Assembly (NCBI GenBank): GCA_020851375.1
Contig: JADZCV010000037.1
Location: 1 to 35,482 of the forward strand
Length of the DNA: 35,482 bases
From: Nitrospirota bacterium
GTDB taxonomy: Bacteria > Nitrospirota > 9FT-COMBO-42-15 > HDB-SIOI813
Reading direction: 5' to 3'
In this document: positions 14,946-24,244 of the stretch, in pieces
Numbering within the stretch: the first letter of the stretch is position 1
Layout of the letters: every line of letters starts with the position of its first letter
Notes under the pieces: model-generated
The model's input: only the letters and a program-made list of their open reading frames with translations
What the model was told of the DNA's origin: nothing
The model's database searches: none
Position numbers and translations under genes: made by a program

Positions 14946-15995
14946 TCAGAATGCAACGTTGACTGATGCACCCACTTCATTATAATCTTCTGATACCTTG
15001 ATGTTGTTTGTATCTCCCCCAAAATGCCTGTTCTCAAGTTTAACTATGAAATTAGGCTGAATTTCATAGTTAAGCCCGTAAACAAATTCTGTCCATTTGT
15101 CATCTGACTGGTCTGTGTCAGGATCAAGTGCACCAAAACAAATATATGGAGTTACACTCTTTATCCTGTAAGCTGCCTCAGCATACCACCCATATTCTGT
15201 AGTATCATCCAATTCAGAAGACGCATACTCTGCCCTTACATTTATATGATTGCCTGCATATTCCAGAGTGGCAATCCAGGAGGAGTGGTCTTTTTCAGGC
15301 GCTGTCCCTTGCCTGCCATTGTAATAAGACCCACCTATGTTAAATCCTGCGACGGGTGATATAATCAACTGTCCACCGATAGCCTTATTGCTGTTGTCAT
15401 CTCTCTCTGCGTCGTTATTAATGGTATTTTCTCCATTCAGTATATACACATTATAATTTAACTGTAAATCCCGGTCAAAGGAATGATTCCCAGCAAGATT
15501 AATACCAGTGTTATACTTGGGAAACATGGCAAAACCACCTGCCTTCTCCGCCCTGTATATCTCCCATGGAACCCTTACGGAATTATAAGTAGATGTGGCA
15601 TCATGAATTTCGTTATATACCCCTATAGGTGTAAGGAATGAGCCGGCCTTAATCCTTTCGGAATTATTTAACAGGTATTCCAAATAAGCCCACTCTACAT
15701 TAATTTCTCCTGTGGATGCACTTTTATTTATCTTGGGGTTGTGTTCAAACTCAACATGACTCTTCACTGACAATTGGTTATTTACAGGGAATTCCATCAG
15801 CAGGTTAAAATGATATTGATCAAATGAACCCTTCTCATCCCCGGCTGGAGTAACAGGATGGCCGGGGCCGTCAGCCTTTTCATATTCAAGGTCAAAGAAA
15901 CCATTCAGCCTGAGGTCATTAATAGAGACGGCCATAACAGATGCAGGAAGACATGCAATTCCTGTCACGATCAAGAGTATGAGAAGTCCTTTCAT
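14946..15995 (-). CDS. porin-like outer-membrane beta-barrel protein
   Basis: About 349 residues. Signal peptide (about residues 1-22, ending SVMA before VSINDL), then amphipathic strands through a C-terminal VNVAF with the terminal Phe of outer-membrane barrels. The early segment DLRLNGFFDLEYEKAD and the run GSFDQYHFNLLMEFPVNNQLSVKSHVEFEHNP have the look of single-channel porins. The start ATG 15995 is fixed by GGAGG (16006-16002) at a six-base spacing; the open frame further upstream crosses the divergent wrbA leader. The next gene encodes the PstS-like protein, so the pair may take up an anion. I cannot say which solute it passes. Confidence 0.75.
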   Translation of the reverse strand: MKGLLILLIVTGIACLPASVMAVSINDLRLNGFFDLEYEKADGPGHPVTPAGDEKGSFDQYHFNLLMEFPVNNQLSVKSHVEFEHNPKINKSASTGEINVEWAYLEYLLNNSERIKAGSFLTPIGVYNEIHDATSTYNSVRVPWEIYRAEKAGGFAMFPKYNTGINLAGNHSFDRDLQLNYNVYILNGENTINNDAERDDNSNKAIGGQLIISPVAGFNIGGSYYNGRQGTAPEKDHSSWIATLEYAGNHINVRAEYASSELDDTTEYGWYAEAAYRIKSVTPYICFGALDPDTDQSDDKWTEFVYGLNYEIQPNFIVKLENRHFGGDTNNIKVSEDYNEVGASVNVAF

Positions 15996-16089
15996 CAAAC
16001 GCCTCCGCAGGTGAATTTTAAATTTCAAAAGAACCGTAAACAATAAACCAGAATAATCTTGAAGGCTGATATGCAGTATGATAGTGTTA

Positions 16090-16118
16090 ATAGTAGGAGA
16101 ACAATCTGACAAAGTCAA
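16090..16118 (-). promoter_or_regulatory. promoter of the porin gene
   Basis: Minus strand -35 TTGACT (16118-16113) and -10 TACTAT (16095-16090) with a 17-base spacer. The -35 overlaps the start of the wrbA Shine-Dalgarno (AAGGAGGT, from 16117) on the other strand, so the two divergent transcription units share this short region. Leader about 88 bases. Confidence 0.45.
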
Positions 16119-16129
16119 GGAGGTGCGTT

Positions 16130-16717
16130 ATGGCTGCTGTTAAGATTTTAGTGCTGTTCTATAGCAAGACAGGACATATGCTCAAGATGGCGAGGTCTAT
16201 TGCAGGGGATGTTGAAGCCGCAGGCGCTGAACTGCGTCTCAGAAAGGCTGCTGAACTTGCCCCAAAGGAAATAATTGAGAAGAGCCGGGAATGGAAGGCC
16301 ATTTTCGGCCAGATGACGGATATACCTGATGCTATGGTGGATGACCTGCTTTGGATGGACGGTCTCATCGTAGGCACGCCCACGAGATTTGGCAATATGG
16401 CGGCTCCAATGAGAAACTTCTGGGATCAGACGGGTAAATTGTGGATGGAAGGGGCTCTGATCGGGAAGACGGTTTCTGCCTTTTCTTCTGCAGAGATGGT
16501 TCATGGAGGACAGGAGGCAACCCTGCTGTCTATGTATCCGACATTTCTTGCCCATGGGATGATTATTGTAGGAATTCCTGCAACCGTTAAGGAGCTGTAT
16601 CAGGCAGGTTCCTACTACGGCGCATTGTCATCAGGTGAGCCCAATGATACAGACCTCCTGGTCGCCGGTAAAATGACCAGGCGGCTGATTGATATCACAG
16701 GCAAACTGACAAAGTAG
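16130..16717 (+). CDS. wrbA: WrbA-type NAD(P)H:quinone oxidoreductase
   Basis: A 195-residue flavodoxin-fold enzyme that uses FMN to reduce quinones by two electrons, protecting against radical formation. The phosphate-binding loop is in LVLFYSKTGHMLKMA; the FMN-binding GTPTRFGNMAAPMRNFWDQ and the HGGQEATLLSMY loop are diagnostic of WrbA. Family length is about 200. The start at 16130 has a strong AAGGAGGT Shine-Dalgarno about six bases upstream. It is divergent from the porin gene, with addB starting 46 bases after its stop. There is no sign of truncation, and the role in this organism is inferred from the family. Confidence 0.93.
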   Translation: MAAVKILVLFYSKTGHMLKMARSIAGDVEAAGAELRLRKAAELAPKEIIEKSREWKAIFGQMTDIPDAMVDDLLWMDGLIVGTPTRFGNMAAPMRNFWDQTGKLWMEGALIGKTVSAFSSAEMVHGGQEATLLSMYPTFLAHGMIIVGIPATVKELYQAGSYYGALSSGEPNDTDLLVAGKMTRRLIDITGKLTK

Positions 16718-16746
16718 TTGAAACAGGGACAGCGGCTATTTATTTT
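16718..16746 (+). promoter_or_regulatory. weak candidate promoter of addBA
   Basis: TTGAAA (16718-16723) and TATTTT (16741-16746) with a 17-base spacer, in the gap after wrbA. The predicted start near 16753 would leave a leader of about 11 bases without a Shine-Dalgarno before the ATG at 16764. Readthrough from wrbA is the other option. Confidence 0.3.
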
Positions 16747-16763
16747 ACAGTCAGTATTTATCT

Positions 16764-19700
16764 ATGCTTAACCTTTACCTTGGAAATTTTCATCCTGATC
16801 TTGAAGATTCGCTGTTTCATCATATATCAGAGATCAAAAAGGCGGACATTTATTCGCAGATTGCAGTAGTAACCCCCTCAGAGCATATCCGGAAACGCAT
16901 AAAGACCCTCCTCGCTGCAGAGCGGGGAATGTCCCTCCTGGGAGTCCATTTTCATACCTTTCACGCATTATCCCTGAAACTATACGAAGAAAAGTATGGT
17001 TTAACAAGTCACACGATTTGTGATGACTTTTTCTTTGCTGAGATGATCCGGATAATTCTTTCCATGGGAAATGAAGGGACAAGACTGTTCAGTCACTTTA
17101 CGCAGACTCCGGAAGGGTGCCTGGCAATCAGGAGAACCATACGGGAATTGCGGGAGGCAAGGGTAGAGCCTGAAAATATTACAGACGGCATCAGTGAGGG
17201 CCTGTTCTGCCAGGATGATAGTGAAAAGTTAGCGGCCCTTTTAACCGTCTACCGTGAATTTCTCAGGATAAAATCAGAGAAGGGCATTATTGACTACTCT
17301 GACCTTCCTGATTTATCTGCAGGAGTTGTGCCTGTATCTGCATATCTGAAAAGGTTCAGCGGGATTATTTATTATGGTTTCTATGACCTGACACAGGTCC
17401 AGTTTGATTTACTCCAGGCCATAGCAGGAGTTTATCCTGTAACAATGTTCTTCCCTTATGCAGAAGGAATCCCGGCAGCTTCATTCACCGGCATATTCTA
17501 TGATTCCTTTATCCGTGGATTGATGACGAACTATTCCAAAGTAGTAAGACTCTCGCGTTCGAAAGCGGACAATGACAGCAAATCCCTTTTCCCTGTGAAT
17601 TGTCCGACAGCGGTAATAAGCGCCTCAGGCACGGACGATGAGGTATCTGCAGTGGCAAAGACAATTCTGAGGTTAGTCGGGGCAGATGGATATCCCTTCT
17701 CCGGAATCGGGGTGGTTGCAAGAGATATTAATGAATATATTCATGCAATCGAAAGGATATTCTCTGCTCACAATATCCCGTTTGTATCAAGCGGAAGTGA
17801 GGCTGTTGACAGATATCCTGTTGTAAAGGCAGTGCTGATACTGATGTCAGTCCATGAAAATGGCTACAGGCGTTCCGATATCATAGACCTTGTTTCATCG
17901 CATTGCTGCCGGAAAAAGGCAGAGGCGTTTTTCCCTGAGGGAACAGAACTGAGGCCAGACAGGCTTGATCTGTTTACACGGCTTGCCGGCATAACAAAGG
18001 GGCTCAGGGAGTGGGAGAGACTCGACAAACACATTAGGGAAGGGTTTGTCAAACGCGGTTCCGGTGACGATGATGGCGGAGGGGAGGACATCGTCAGCCG
18101 CGAAGAGGTTGCAGGACTCAGGTCACTTATTTACGCACTGAACAATGATTTCATATCCCTCCCGCCGGTCAGCTCATGGAGTGATTATGCCGCAAGGTTT
18201 GCGTCTTTACTCAGGAAGTATATTGAAATAGATGAATTTCCGGATGAACATCCTGCAGGGTCTGTAATCGAGTCATTGGAATCAATCACAAAACTCGGGA
18301 TAATTTATCCTGAGGTTTCAGCAGCAGAATTTATTGAAACTTTTAAAAGGTGTTTGAAAGGGTCTGAGAATAAGGTCTGCAGTAAAGATATTTCAGCAGT
18401 GCAGGTGCTGGACGCGATGTCTGCCCGTGCCATACCCTTCAGGGCATTGTTTGTAATCGGCATGAACGAGAAGGTCTTTCCAAGGAACATCAGAGAGGAC
18501 CCTTTGTTGAGGGATTCAGTGCGGCATGTAATGGTGCGTACCATGGGATATAAGATAGAAGAGAAGATGAATGGCTTTGAAGAGGAGAAGCTGCTCTTTT
18601 ATCTGCTCGCAAATTCAGCGAGAGAGAGATTATATATAACATTCCAGAGAACTGATGATTCAGGCGATTTAAGGATTCCTTCCTGGTACATATCTGAGGT
18701 CAGTCCGCCTGAGCCTGTAAAGGAATGGAAGATACCAAGGCGATTAGGGGATAAATATGCGGCAGGGCAGTTCTATGATTATAATCTTCTGACCCCGCAT
18801 GAATTATCAACGAGGGTTATCCTTGAAGGGATTGATGCTTCTCCTGTAATGAAAGGGTTCTGCTTTAATCCGGCATTATATAAGTATGGCAGGGAGGCCA
18901 TTAAGCACCATGAGAAGATGAGTGCACGACTTACGGGATTTGATGGCCTGACCGGTCAGATTGATGAATACTGGGAGAAGATTGTCATGAGCGGTATTTC
19001 CCCCACGTCAATGGAGCGGTTTGCACTTTGCCCTTTTTCGTATTTTGCAGGTCATATGCTTCGTCTCAAAAGGAGAAGGAGGGATGAGCCTGTTATGGGT
19101 ATTGAACCTGCAGATGCAGGGAACATATGTCACATGGTACTAAAGAGATTCTATTCCGGATACCGTATGGCAGAGACCAGGGACTTTAAGTCCTTTCTGA
19201 ACGAGACCGCCCGTTCTGTGTTTGCTGAGTTTGAGCAGAATAATCCGGTCGGATATCCCGTGATATGGGAGATAGAGAGGGAGAGGCTGCTGACGCTGCT
19301 CACGGATTTTGTGGCATATGATCTTCATGAAATGTCCCTGTCTGGATACATTCCGTATATGTATGAAGCACCTGTTAAAGGCAAATTGGCTGCCCTGCGT
19401 CTTTCTGAATGCACGTATGACATCCCCGTATATGGCATAATTGACAGGGTAGACAGGCACAAAGATCATGACCGCTTCAGGATTATAGATTATAAATTTA
19501 AGGCAGGCAGCGCTCTTCCGGCAGGAGAGGGTGACCTGATACTTTCGGCTGTAAGGGGTCAGCGACTTCAGCCTCCGTTGTATGTTTTGATGACAAAGGC
19601 ATATCTGCATGATAAGGCAGGGGTGGAAAATCCTGTATGCGATGATGTGAGGTTTAATTATCTGGCGCCCAACTGGACTGATGTGGCAATTGAAGAAAGA

Positions 19701-19943
19701 TTCAGCTCCTTCCCGGGCGACTGCTGGGAATCTGAAACAGGAGAAAAGATTCTCACTACGATTAAACTATTGCTGGAGGGCATCAGAAAAGGGCTGTTTT
19801 TCATTATGCCTGGTAATTACTGCAAGACCTGTGACTATTCAGCAATATGCAGGAAAAACCATTTTCCGACAAGGTCCCGGGCCAAAAAGGATGAATGGAT
19901 TGTCAGGGATTACATGGATCTGAGAAACATGAAAATGGACTGA
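16764..19943 (+). CDS. addB: AddB-like helicase/nuclease subunit with iron-sulfur nuclease domain
   Basis: A 1059-residue partner of AddA in end resection of DNA double-strand breaks. The N-terminal two thirds follow the UvrD-like fold, but no Walker A (GxxxxGKT) is visible at the N-terminus (LYLGNFHPDLEDSL), so this half is probably not an ATPase. The C-terminal PD-(D/E)XK nuclease has GIIDRVDR and IIDYKF. C756 in ALCPFSYF, with C1020, C1023 and C1029 in CKTCDYSAIC, give the C-x2-C-x5-C layout of the AddB iron-sulfur staple. There is no clear Shine-Dalgarno before 16764; the start fits the usual N-terminus. It ends 20 bases before addA. It could also be labelled a PD-(D/E)XK family protein. 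Confidence 0.87.
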   Translation: MLNLYLGNFHPDLEDSLFHHISEIKKADIYSQIAVVTPSEHIRKRIKTLLAAERGMSLLGVHFHTFHALSLKLYEEKYGLTSHTICDDFFFAEMIRIILSMGNEGTRLFSHFTQTPEGCLAIRRTIRELREARVEPENITDGISEGLFCQDDSEKLAALLTVYREFLRIKSEKGIIDYSDLPDLSAGVVPVSAYLKRFSGIIYYGFYDLTQVQFDLLQAIAGVYPVTMFFPYAEGIPAASFTGIFYDSFIRGLMTNYSKVVRLSRSKADNDSKSLFPVNCPTAVISASGTDDEVSAVAKTILRLVGADGYPFSGIGVVARDINEYIHAIERIFSAHNIPFVSSGSEAVDRYPVVKAVLILMSVHENGYRRSDIIDLVSSHCCRKKAEAFFPEGTELRPDRLDLFTRLAGITKGLREWERLDKHIREGFVKRGSGDDDGGGEDIVSREEVAGLRSLIYALNNDFISLPPVSSWSDYAARFASLLRKYIEIDEFPDEHPAGSVIESLESITKLGIIYPEVSAAEFIETFKRCLKGSENKVCSKDISAVQVLDAMSARAIPFRALFVIGMNEKVFPRNIREDPLLRDSVRHVMVRTMGYKIEEKMNGFEEEKLLFYLLANSARERLYITFQRTDDSGDLRIPSWYISEVSPPEPVKEWKIPRRLGDKYAAGQFYDYNLLTPHELSTRVILEGIDASPVMKGFCFNPALYKYGREAIKHHEKMSARLTGFDGLTGQIDEYWEKIVMSGISPTSMERFALCPFSYFAGHMLRLKRRRRDEPVMGIEPADAGNICHMVLKRFYSGYRMAETRDFKSFLNETARSVFAEFEQNNPVGYPVIWEIERERLLTLLTDFVAYDLHEMSLSGYIPYMYEAPVKGKLAALRLSECTYDIPVYGIIDRVDRHKDHDRFRIIDYKFKAGSALPAGEGDLILSAVRGQRLQPPLYVLMTKAYLHDKAGVENPVCDDVRFNYLAPNWTDVAIEERFSSFPGDCWESETGEKILTTIKLLLEGIRKGLFFIMPGNYCKTCDYSAICRKNHFPTRSRAKKDEWIVRDYMDLRNMKMD

Positions 19944-19963
19944 CAGAAGGTGTTGATTCTGAT

Positions 19964-22900
19964 ATGACAGAACTACAGGATGAAAAAGACAGGCTGCTCG
20001 CAGTCACTACTTTCGACAGGAACGTAGTGGTAACAGCCGGCGCCGGTACAGGCAAGACGACCCTCCTCATTGACCGTATTACCTGCCTCCTGATGAGGGA
20101 TACAGACCCCCTCAGGATTACTGATATAATTGCCATTACATTTACGAAGAAGGCCGCAAATGAGATGAAGGTGCGGCTTCGGAACAGACTCCGGTTTTTT
20201 ATGCAGAGTGCAGATGGCAGACTTGAAGAGAACAGGTATGAGGCGGCATTGCTCGACGGGCTTATACAGCGGTACAAACTTAATGCAGATTCGGTAGCGC
20301 AGAGGGCTGAAGATGCCTTAAATAACCTTGAGAAGGCCCAGATAGGAACTATCCACAGCTTTGCAGGCCACATCCTCCGCCTCTATCCCCTTGAGGCCGG
20401 AATAGCCCCGGACATTGAAGAAGATGACGGCGATGCGCTTGAAGGACATTTCAAGCGTGAGTGGGATGAGTGGATTGATGAAGAGCTTTCTGCCGCGTCT
20501 CCACGCAGTGCGAAATGGAAAGATGTACTAAGGAGGATTTCCATAGACTGTGTTAAAGTCTTCGCGGGGTGCCTGTGCAGGGAGACGATTCCTCTTTCAT
20601 CCCCTGAGGATGCGGTGGACATGAGCAGTATTGTGTCGTGGCTTGAACAGGAGAAGGCCGGCGCACAAGAGATATTCAACAGGTACAAAGACTCAAAGAA
20701 GGTAAAGATGCAGGGCCTTCTCCAGCGGGCTGTTGAATTGTTAGATAATGCAATCAGTGGAAATAATACAGAAACCTTCAATGACAGCATACCATCAAAA
20801 GCGCCTCTGAGCTGGGATGAGGATGACTACCGTGAAGCTGTCAGGATAGTCTCAGTTGCTCAATACATTTCTGCGACGGATGAAGAGTTCATAAAAAGAT
20901 TAAATGACCTTATCGTCCCATTTGCCCTCTTGTGCAGAAAGAAGTTTGTTTCATCAGGTAACATTTCGTTTGACGGACTGATTGCCTTCTGTTGCAATCT
21001 CCTTAAAAATAAACAAAATATCCGCAATAACTTAAAGAATAAGTTTAAGTCTATACTCATTGATGAATTTCAGGACACAGATCCTCTTCAGTATGAGATT
21101 GCACTGTATCTGGCTGAAGATGAGGGTTCATGTGCGAAAGACTGGCGGGAGTTAAGGCTTTCACCAGGCAAGCTATTCATAGTGGGTGATCCGAAGCAAT
21201 CTATTTATGCATTCCGGGGGGCAGATATCGGGGCATATCACAGGGTTGTTGACATGATTGAAGGTCAGGGAGGGGTAATTGCAAATCTGTCCACCAATTT
21301 CAGGAGTCATGACAGGATAATCGGCGTTGTCAACTCTGTCTGCAGGCGAATCATAAAAAGGCGTGATAACATTCAGCCTGACTATGTGGATATAAATGCA
21401 TGTCCGGGGCATAAGGCTCTAAAGCCTCTCCAAAGGGTTGAAATGCGATTGATTGATACACGCCATGAGGATGAACGTAATTTAATGGAGGCAGCAGAGC
21501 TTGAGGCGATGGCGTTAGGAAAGTTTTTAAAGGAAGAGATGATAGGAAAAGAAATTATCACAGACACAGACGGAAGTGAGGAGCCTGTGTCACCGCGTCA
21601 TGTCGCGATATTATTTCCCAAGCTGACTCAGGTTCATGAGTATCTGGATGTGTTGAAACGCCTTGGGATACCTTACATTGTGGAAGGAGACAGGCATTTT
21701 TACGGCACTCAGGAGGTGATAGACTTTGTGAACATCCTCCGGGTGCTCGACAATCCCCTGGATGAGACCGCTATGTGCGGCGTTTTGCGTTCACCCCTGG
21801 GGGGTGTTTCTGACAGGGAACTTTATGAGTTAAGCCGGTTATCATTGCTCGATTACCGTATTGAGGCCGCAAGGCTTAAGGAGGGACTGGGTAAAGTAAA
21901 GCACTCATGCAATGGCACTAAGCGTGAAGATGTGCTCCCTGAACTGATCCCGGCATTATATGGCATGATGAAACAGCTATACCTGAATGTTTCAATGTTG
22001 CCAGTGACTGATGCCATTCATTATATATTTAACAATTCACCTGTACTTGAACTTGCAGCTTCATCATATTTTGGCGAGCAGTCAGTTGCCAACCTCCTTA
22101 AAATACACAGGATAGCAGCGTCAATTGATGAGAAATCAAGTCTGACCCTCAAAGGATTAACGGTTCTTCTGGAGAAGAAGGTTGCTTCGAAGGAGAAGGA
22201 AGGGGAAAGTCTTCTTTCCGAAGAGGGGGTGGATGCTGTCAGGATCCTGAGCATACACAGGGCCAAAGGGCTTGAGTTTCCTGTCGTGGCAGTGGCCGGT
22301 CTTCATGGCAGACCAAACCGGAGAACGGAAGCTGCAACTGTGACCCATGATTGGTCAAGGAATATGGCAGGCATTAGTGTGGCCGGGGTGAGTAATTATT
22401 CCGCTGTCATGATGCAGGATAAGAACAGGCTGATAGAACAGGAGGAGATGAAAAGACTTTTATATGTAGCTATGACGAGGGCCAGGGAATGCCTTATCCT
22501 GTCAGGTGTGCTTGGAAAGAGGGTTTACAGGGATAGTTTTCTCTCAATACTAATGGATAGCATGGGACCCTCTGCCGGAGACAGCAGCGCAGAAGAAGTC
22601 AGGATGGATGACGGAATTCTAAAACAGACTATAATTGATTACATGTCATGTTCTTATACAGAACCCCCGGCAGGAGAGAAGAGGCTGACGAATGCCGGAA
22701 TCCCGGCAGAGAAGATGGAGATGCTTTCAGGTCTCTGGAAAAAAAGAGAGAAAAATTACAGGGCTCTTCTTGACAAGCCTTATTTTGTAACGCCGTCATT
22801 AATAGAAAAAAATCCGGAGTCTGCTCCGGTAAGGAACCGGAGATCAGAAGATCCGGGAAATTCATCTGCAGGTCGGGCAATCCTTATTGGGAACATTGCA

Positions 22901-23338
22901 CATCATATCCTTTCTGAGTGGGACTTTGCATCTGATGCAGGATTGTTTAAAAATGCAGTGGGAGAGGCGTGCAAAAAATATAATTCTGACGCATCAATCC
23001 AATCGGAGCTTGAAGAAATATTTGAGATATTTTCTGATTCATCTGCCTGTGAAGAGATAAAGGGGGCAGCGGTGCTGGGGAGAGAAATTCCGTTTACGGT
23101 TCCGTGGGACGGTCAGGTCATGGAAGGGGTCATTGATATCCTCTACAGGTGCGGAGACAATATATATGCGGCAGACTACAAGACAGACAGGCTCAGGGAG
23201 GATGAGATAACATCAAAGATTAAGGAATATTCCGTATCAGTTGATATATACCGAAAAGCGGTGAAGATGTGCACCGGTTCTGATCTGGCCGGGTTTAAAA
23301 TTGTTTTCCTTCGTAATGGAATTAGTGTGAAAGTTTGA
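19964..23338 (+). CDS. addA: AddA-type UvrD helicase/nuclease
   Basis: About 1124 residues; the motor of the AddAB double-strand-break resection complex. Superfamily 1 motifs appear in order: Walker A GAGTGKTT (K31), TFTKKAANEMK, GTIHSFAGHI, DEFQDTDP (about 367-374), VGDPKQSIYAFRGAD, NFRSHDR, the late SIHRAKGLEFPVV and LLYVAMTRARE. The C-terminal nuclease has GNIAHHIL, GVIDILY (D1058) and ADYKTD (D1071, K1073). The frame is open upstream into addB, but the ATG at 19964, with AGAAGG about 13 bases upstream, puts the N-terminus just before the family start. addB and addA are adjacent and in this order, as in other bacteria. No Chi sequence can be inferred from the window. Confidence 0.93.
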   Translation: MTELQDEKDRLLAVTTFDRNVVVTAGAGTGKTTLLIDRITCLLMRDTDPLRITDIIAITFTKKAANEMKVRLRNRLRFFMQSADGRLEENRYEAALLDGLIQRYKLNADSVAQRAEDALNNLEKAQIGTIHSFAGHILRLYPLEAGIAPDIEEDDGDALEGHFKREWDEWIDEELSAASPRSAKWKDVLRRISIDCVKVFAGCLCRETIPLSSPEDAVDMSSIVSWLEQEKAGAQEIFNRYKDSKKVKMQGLLQRAVELLDNAISGNNTETFNDSIPSKAPLSWDEDDYREAVRIVSVAQYISATDEEFIKRLNDLIVPFALLCRKKFVSSGNISFDGLIAFCCNLLKNKQNIRNNLKNKFKSILIDEFQDTDPLQYEIALYLAEDEGSCAKDWRELRLSPGKLFIVGDPKQSIYAFRGADIGAYHRVVDMIEGQGGVIANLSTNFRSHDRIIGVVNSVCRRIIKRRDNIQPDYVDINACPGHKALKPLQRVEMRLIDTRHEDERNLMEAAELEAMALGKFLKEEMIGKEIITDTDGSEEPVSPRHVAILFPKLTQVHEYLDVLKRLGIPYIVEGDRHFYGTQEVIDFVNILRVLDNPLDETAMCGVLRSPLGGVSDRELYELSRLSLLDYRIEAARLKEGLGKVKHSCNGTKREDVLPELIPALYGMMKQLYLNVSMLPVTDAIHYIFNNSPVLELAASSYFGEQSVANLLKIHRIAASIDEKSSLTLKGLTVLLEKKVASKEKEGESLLSEEGVDAVRILSIHRAKGLEFPVVAVAGLHGRPNRRTEAATVTHDWSRNMAGISVAGVSNYSAVMMQDKNRLIEQEEMKRLLYVAMTRARECLILSGVLGKRVYRDSFLSILMDSMGPSAGDSSAEEVRMDDGILKQTIIDYMSCSYTEPPAGEKRLTNAGIPAEKMEMLSGLWKKREKNYRALLDKPYFVTPSLIEKNPESAPVRNRRSEDPGNSSAGRAILIGNIAHHILSEWDFASDAGLFKNAVGEACKKYNSDASIQSELEEIFEIFSDSSACEEIKGAAVLGREIPFTVPWDGQVMEGVIDILYRCGDNIYAADYKTDRLREDEITSKIKEYSVSVDIYRKAVKMCTGSDLAGFKIVFLRNGISVKV

Positions 23339-23339
23339 C

Positions 23340-23368
23340 TTGACATTTGTAATTTGTTAATGTTTAAT
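23340..23368 (+). promoter_or_regulatory. promoter of the small lipoprotein gene
   Basis: -35 TTGACA (23340-23345) and -10 TTTAAT (23363-23368), 17-base spacer, TG directly before the -10. It begins two bases after the addA stop. The predicted start near 23375 leaves an unusually long leader of about 190 bases, containing the hairpin ACATTA-AAA-TAATGT (23488-23502) but no gene that I can see. Confidence 0.6.
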
Positions 23369-23567
23369 ACTCAATTGGAAACTTGAACTGATGAAGATGT
23401 TATATTTCCCACACATAAGACTTGCCACTGAAATTTCATATCTGTCATGCACAGAATGGAAATCAATGATTGCGTGATCCTTCAGAAACATTAAAATAAT
23501 GTAATTTAATAATGATGGGAATGCATTAAAAGTGAAATATACGCAAAGAAAGGGGGTGAATGAATAG

Positions 23568-23747
23568 ATGAAGAAAGGTTTAATTATGGTATTGGCCCTG
23601 GCAATGGCAGGTATGATCGGTTTTACAGCATGTCAGAAGAAAGAACAACCGGCACCACCTCCACCGCCGGCAGAACAGGCTCCGGCAGAACAGGCTCCGG
23701 CAGCACCAGCAGCAGGTGAGGAACAAAAGCCAGCAGAGCACAAGTAA
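23568..23747 (+). CDS. small Pro/Ala-rich lipoprotein
   Basis: A 59-residue protein. Signal peptide MKKGLIMVLALAMAGMIG, then FTAC with Cys about 23 as the probable lipidated residue; Phe rather than Leu at the -3 position makes the lipobox imperfect. The mature part is only about 37 residues and disordered: a run of Pro, then Ala-Glu-Gln-Ala-Pro repeats encoded by a 15-base tandem repeat (about 23666-23695), ending in a charged tail. The start is fixed by AAAGGGGGTG about ten bases upstream. Own promoter and terminator, so a single-gene unit. No family recognised; such tails may span the periplasm or bind peptidoglycan, which is a guess. Confidence 0.75.
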   Translation: MKKGLIMVLALAMAGMIGFTACQKKEQPAPPPPPAEQAPAEQAPAAPAAGEEQKPAEHK

Positions 23748-23761
23748 GATTGATATATATC

Positions 23762-23800
23762 AAAAAAAAGCCCGCTGGAATTTTCCAGCGGGCTTTTTTT
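23762..23800. terminator. bidirectional intrinsic terminator
   Basis: GCCCGCTGG (23770-23778), loop AATTTT, CCAGCGGGC (23785-23793), followed by a T run on the + strand and preceded by an A run that serves the minus strand. It lies between the convergent lipoprotein and RRM genes and can end both. Confidence 0.95.
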
Positions 23801-23814
23801 ATTTGGACTCAGAA

Positions 23815-24162
23815 CTAATAGCTTCTTCTTTGTGGTCTGCCGCCCTTGCTGCCGCCGCCCCCTCCACGGGATGAACGGCCGCCAAAACCGCCGCCTCCGC
23901 CGCGCGGGGCCTTGGTCTGTGGACGGGCCTCGTTTACAACCAAAGCGCGATTGTGAATCGTCTTTCCATTTAGATCGTTCATTGCCTGATTTGCCTCCTC
24001 ACGGTTTGACATTTCTACAAATCCGAATCCTTTGGAGTTTCCTGTAAACTTGTCTGTGATGATCCTGGCGCTTTCCACTGTTCCAAATGGTGTAAACAGT
24101 TCGTTTAATTCTGATTCTGTGACTTCATAAGACAGATTGCCTACATAAAGCTTAACCGACAT
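23815..24162 (-). CDS. RRM-type RNA-binding protein with Gly-rich tail
   Basis: A 115-residue cytoplasmic protein with one RNA recognition motif and a C-terminal tail. RNP2 is LYVGNL (residues 5-10) and RNP1 is KGFGFVEM (44-51), with aromatic residues for stacking on RNA. After about residue 85 the chain becomes Arg/Gly-rich with RGGGGG blocks and basic residues, like RGG boxes of cyanobacterial Rbp proteins and others. Such proteins bind RNA loosely and often respond to cold, but nothing here shows that directly. AAGGAG precedes the ATG at a usual distance. The leader (24163-24244) carries a 7-bp hairpin. It shares a terminator with the lipoprotein gene. Confidence 0.93.
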   Translation of the reverse strand: MSVKLYVGNLSYEVTESELNELFTPFGTVESARIITDKFTGNSKGFGFVEMSNREEANQAMNDLNGKTIHNRALVVNEARPQTKAPRGGGGGFGGRSSRGGGGGSKGGRPQRRSY

Positions 24163-24202
24163 AACAACACTCTCCTTTTAAAATGGTTAAAAAACTATTG
24201 CC

Positions 24203-24221
24203 GCTATTACTTATTAATAGC
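24203..24221. other. hairpin in the RRM gene leader
   Basis: GCTATTA (24203-24209), five bases, TAATAGC (24215-24221). A second palindrome, GCCATAAA-N4-TTTATGGC, lies at 24232-24251 across the FKBP stop codon. Neither has a T run. Either could be a regulatory or mRNA-stabilising structure in front of the RRM gene. Confidence 0.4.
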
Positions 24222-24244
24222 CGGCCTTGTTGCCATAAAAACCT

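Noticed and set aside
15996-16129. Pho box upstream of the porin
   Set aside because: A CTATCAT...ATATCA pattern is present, but spacing and bases do not fit the consensus well enough to call.
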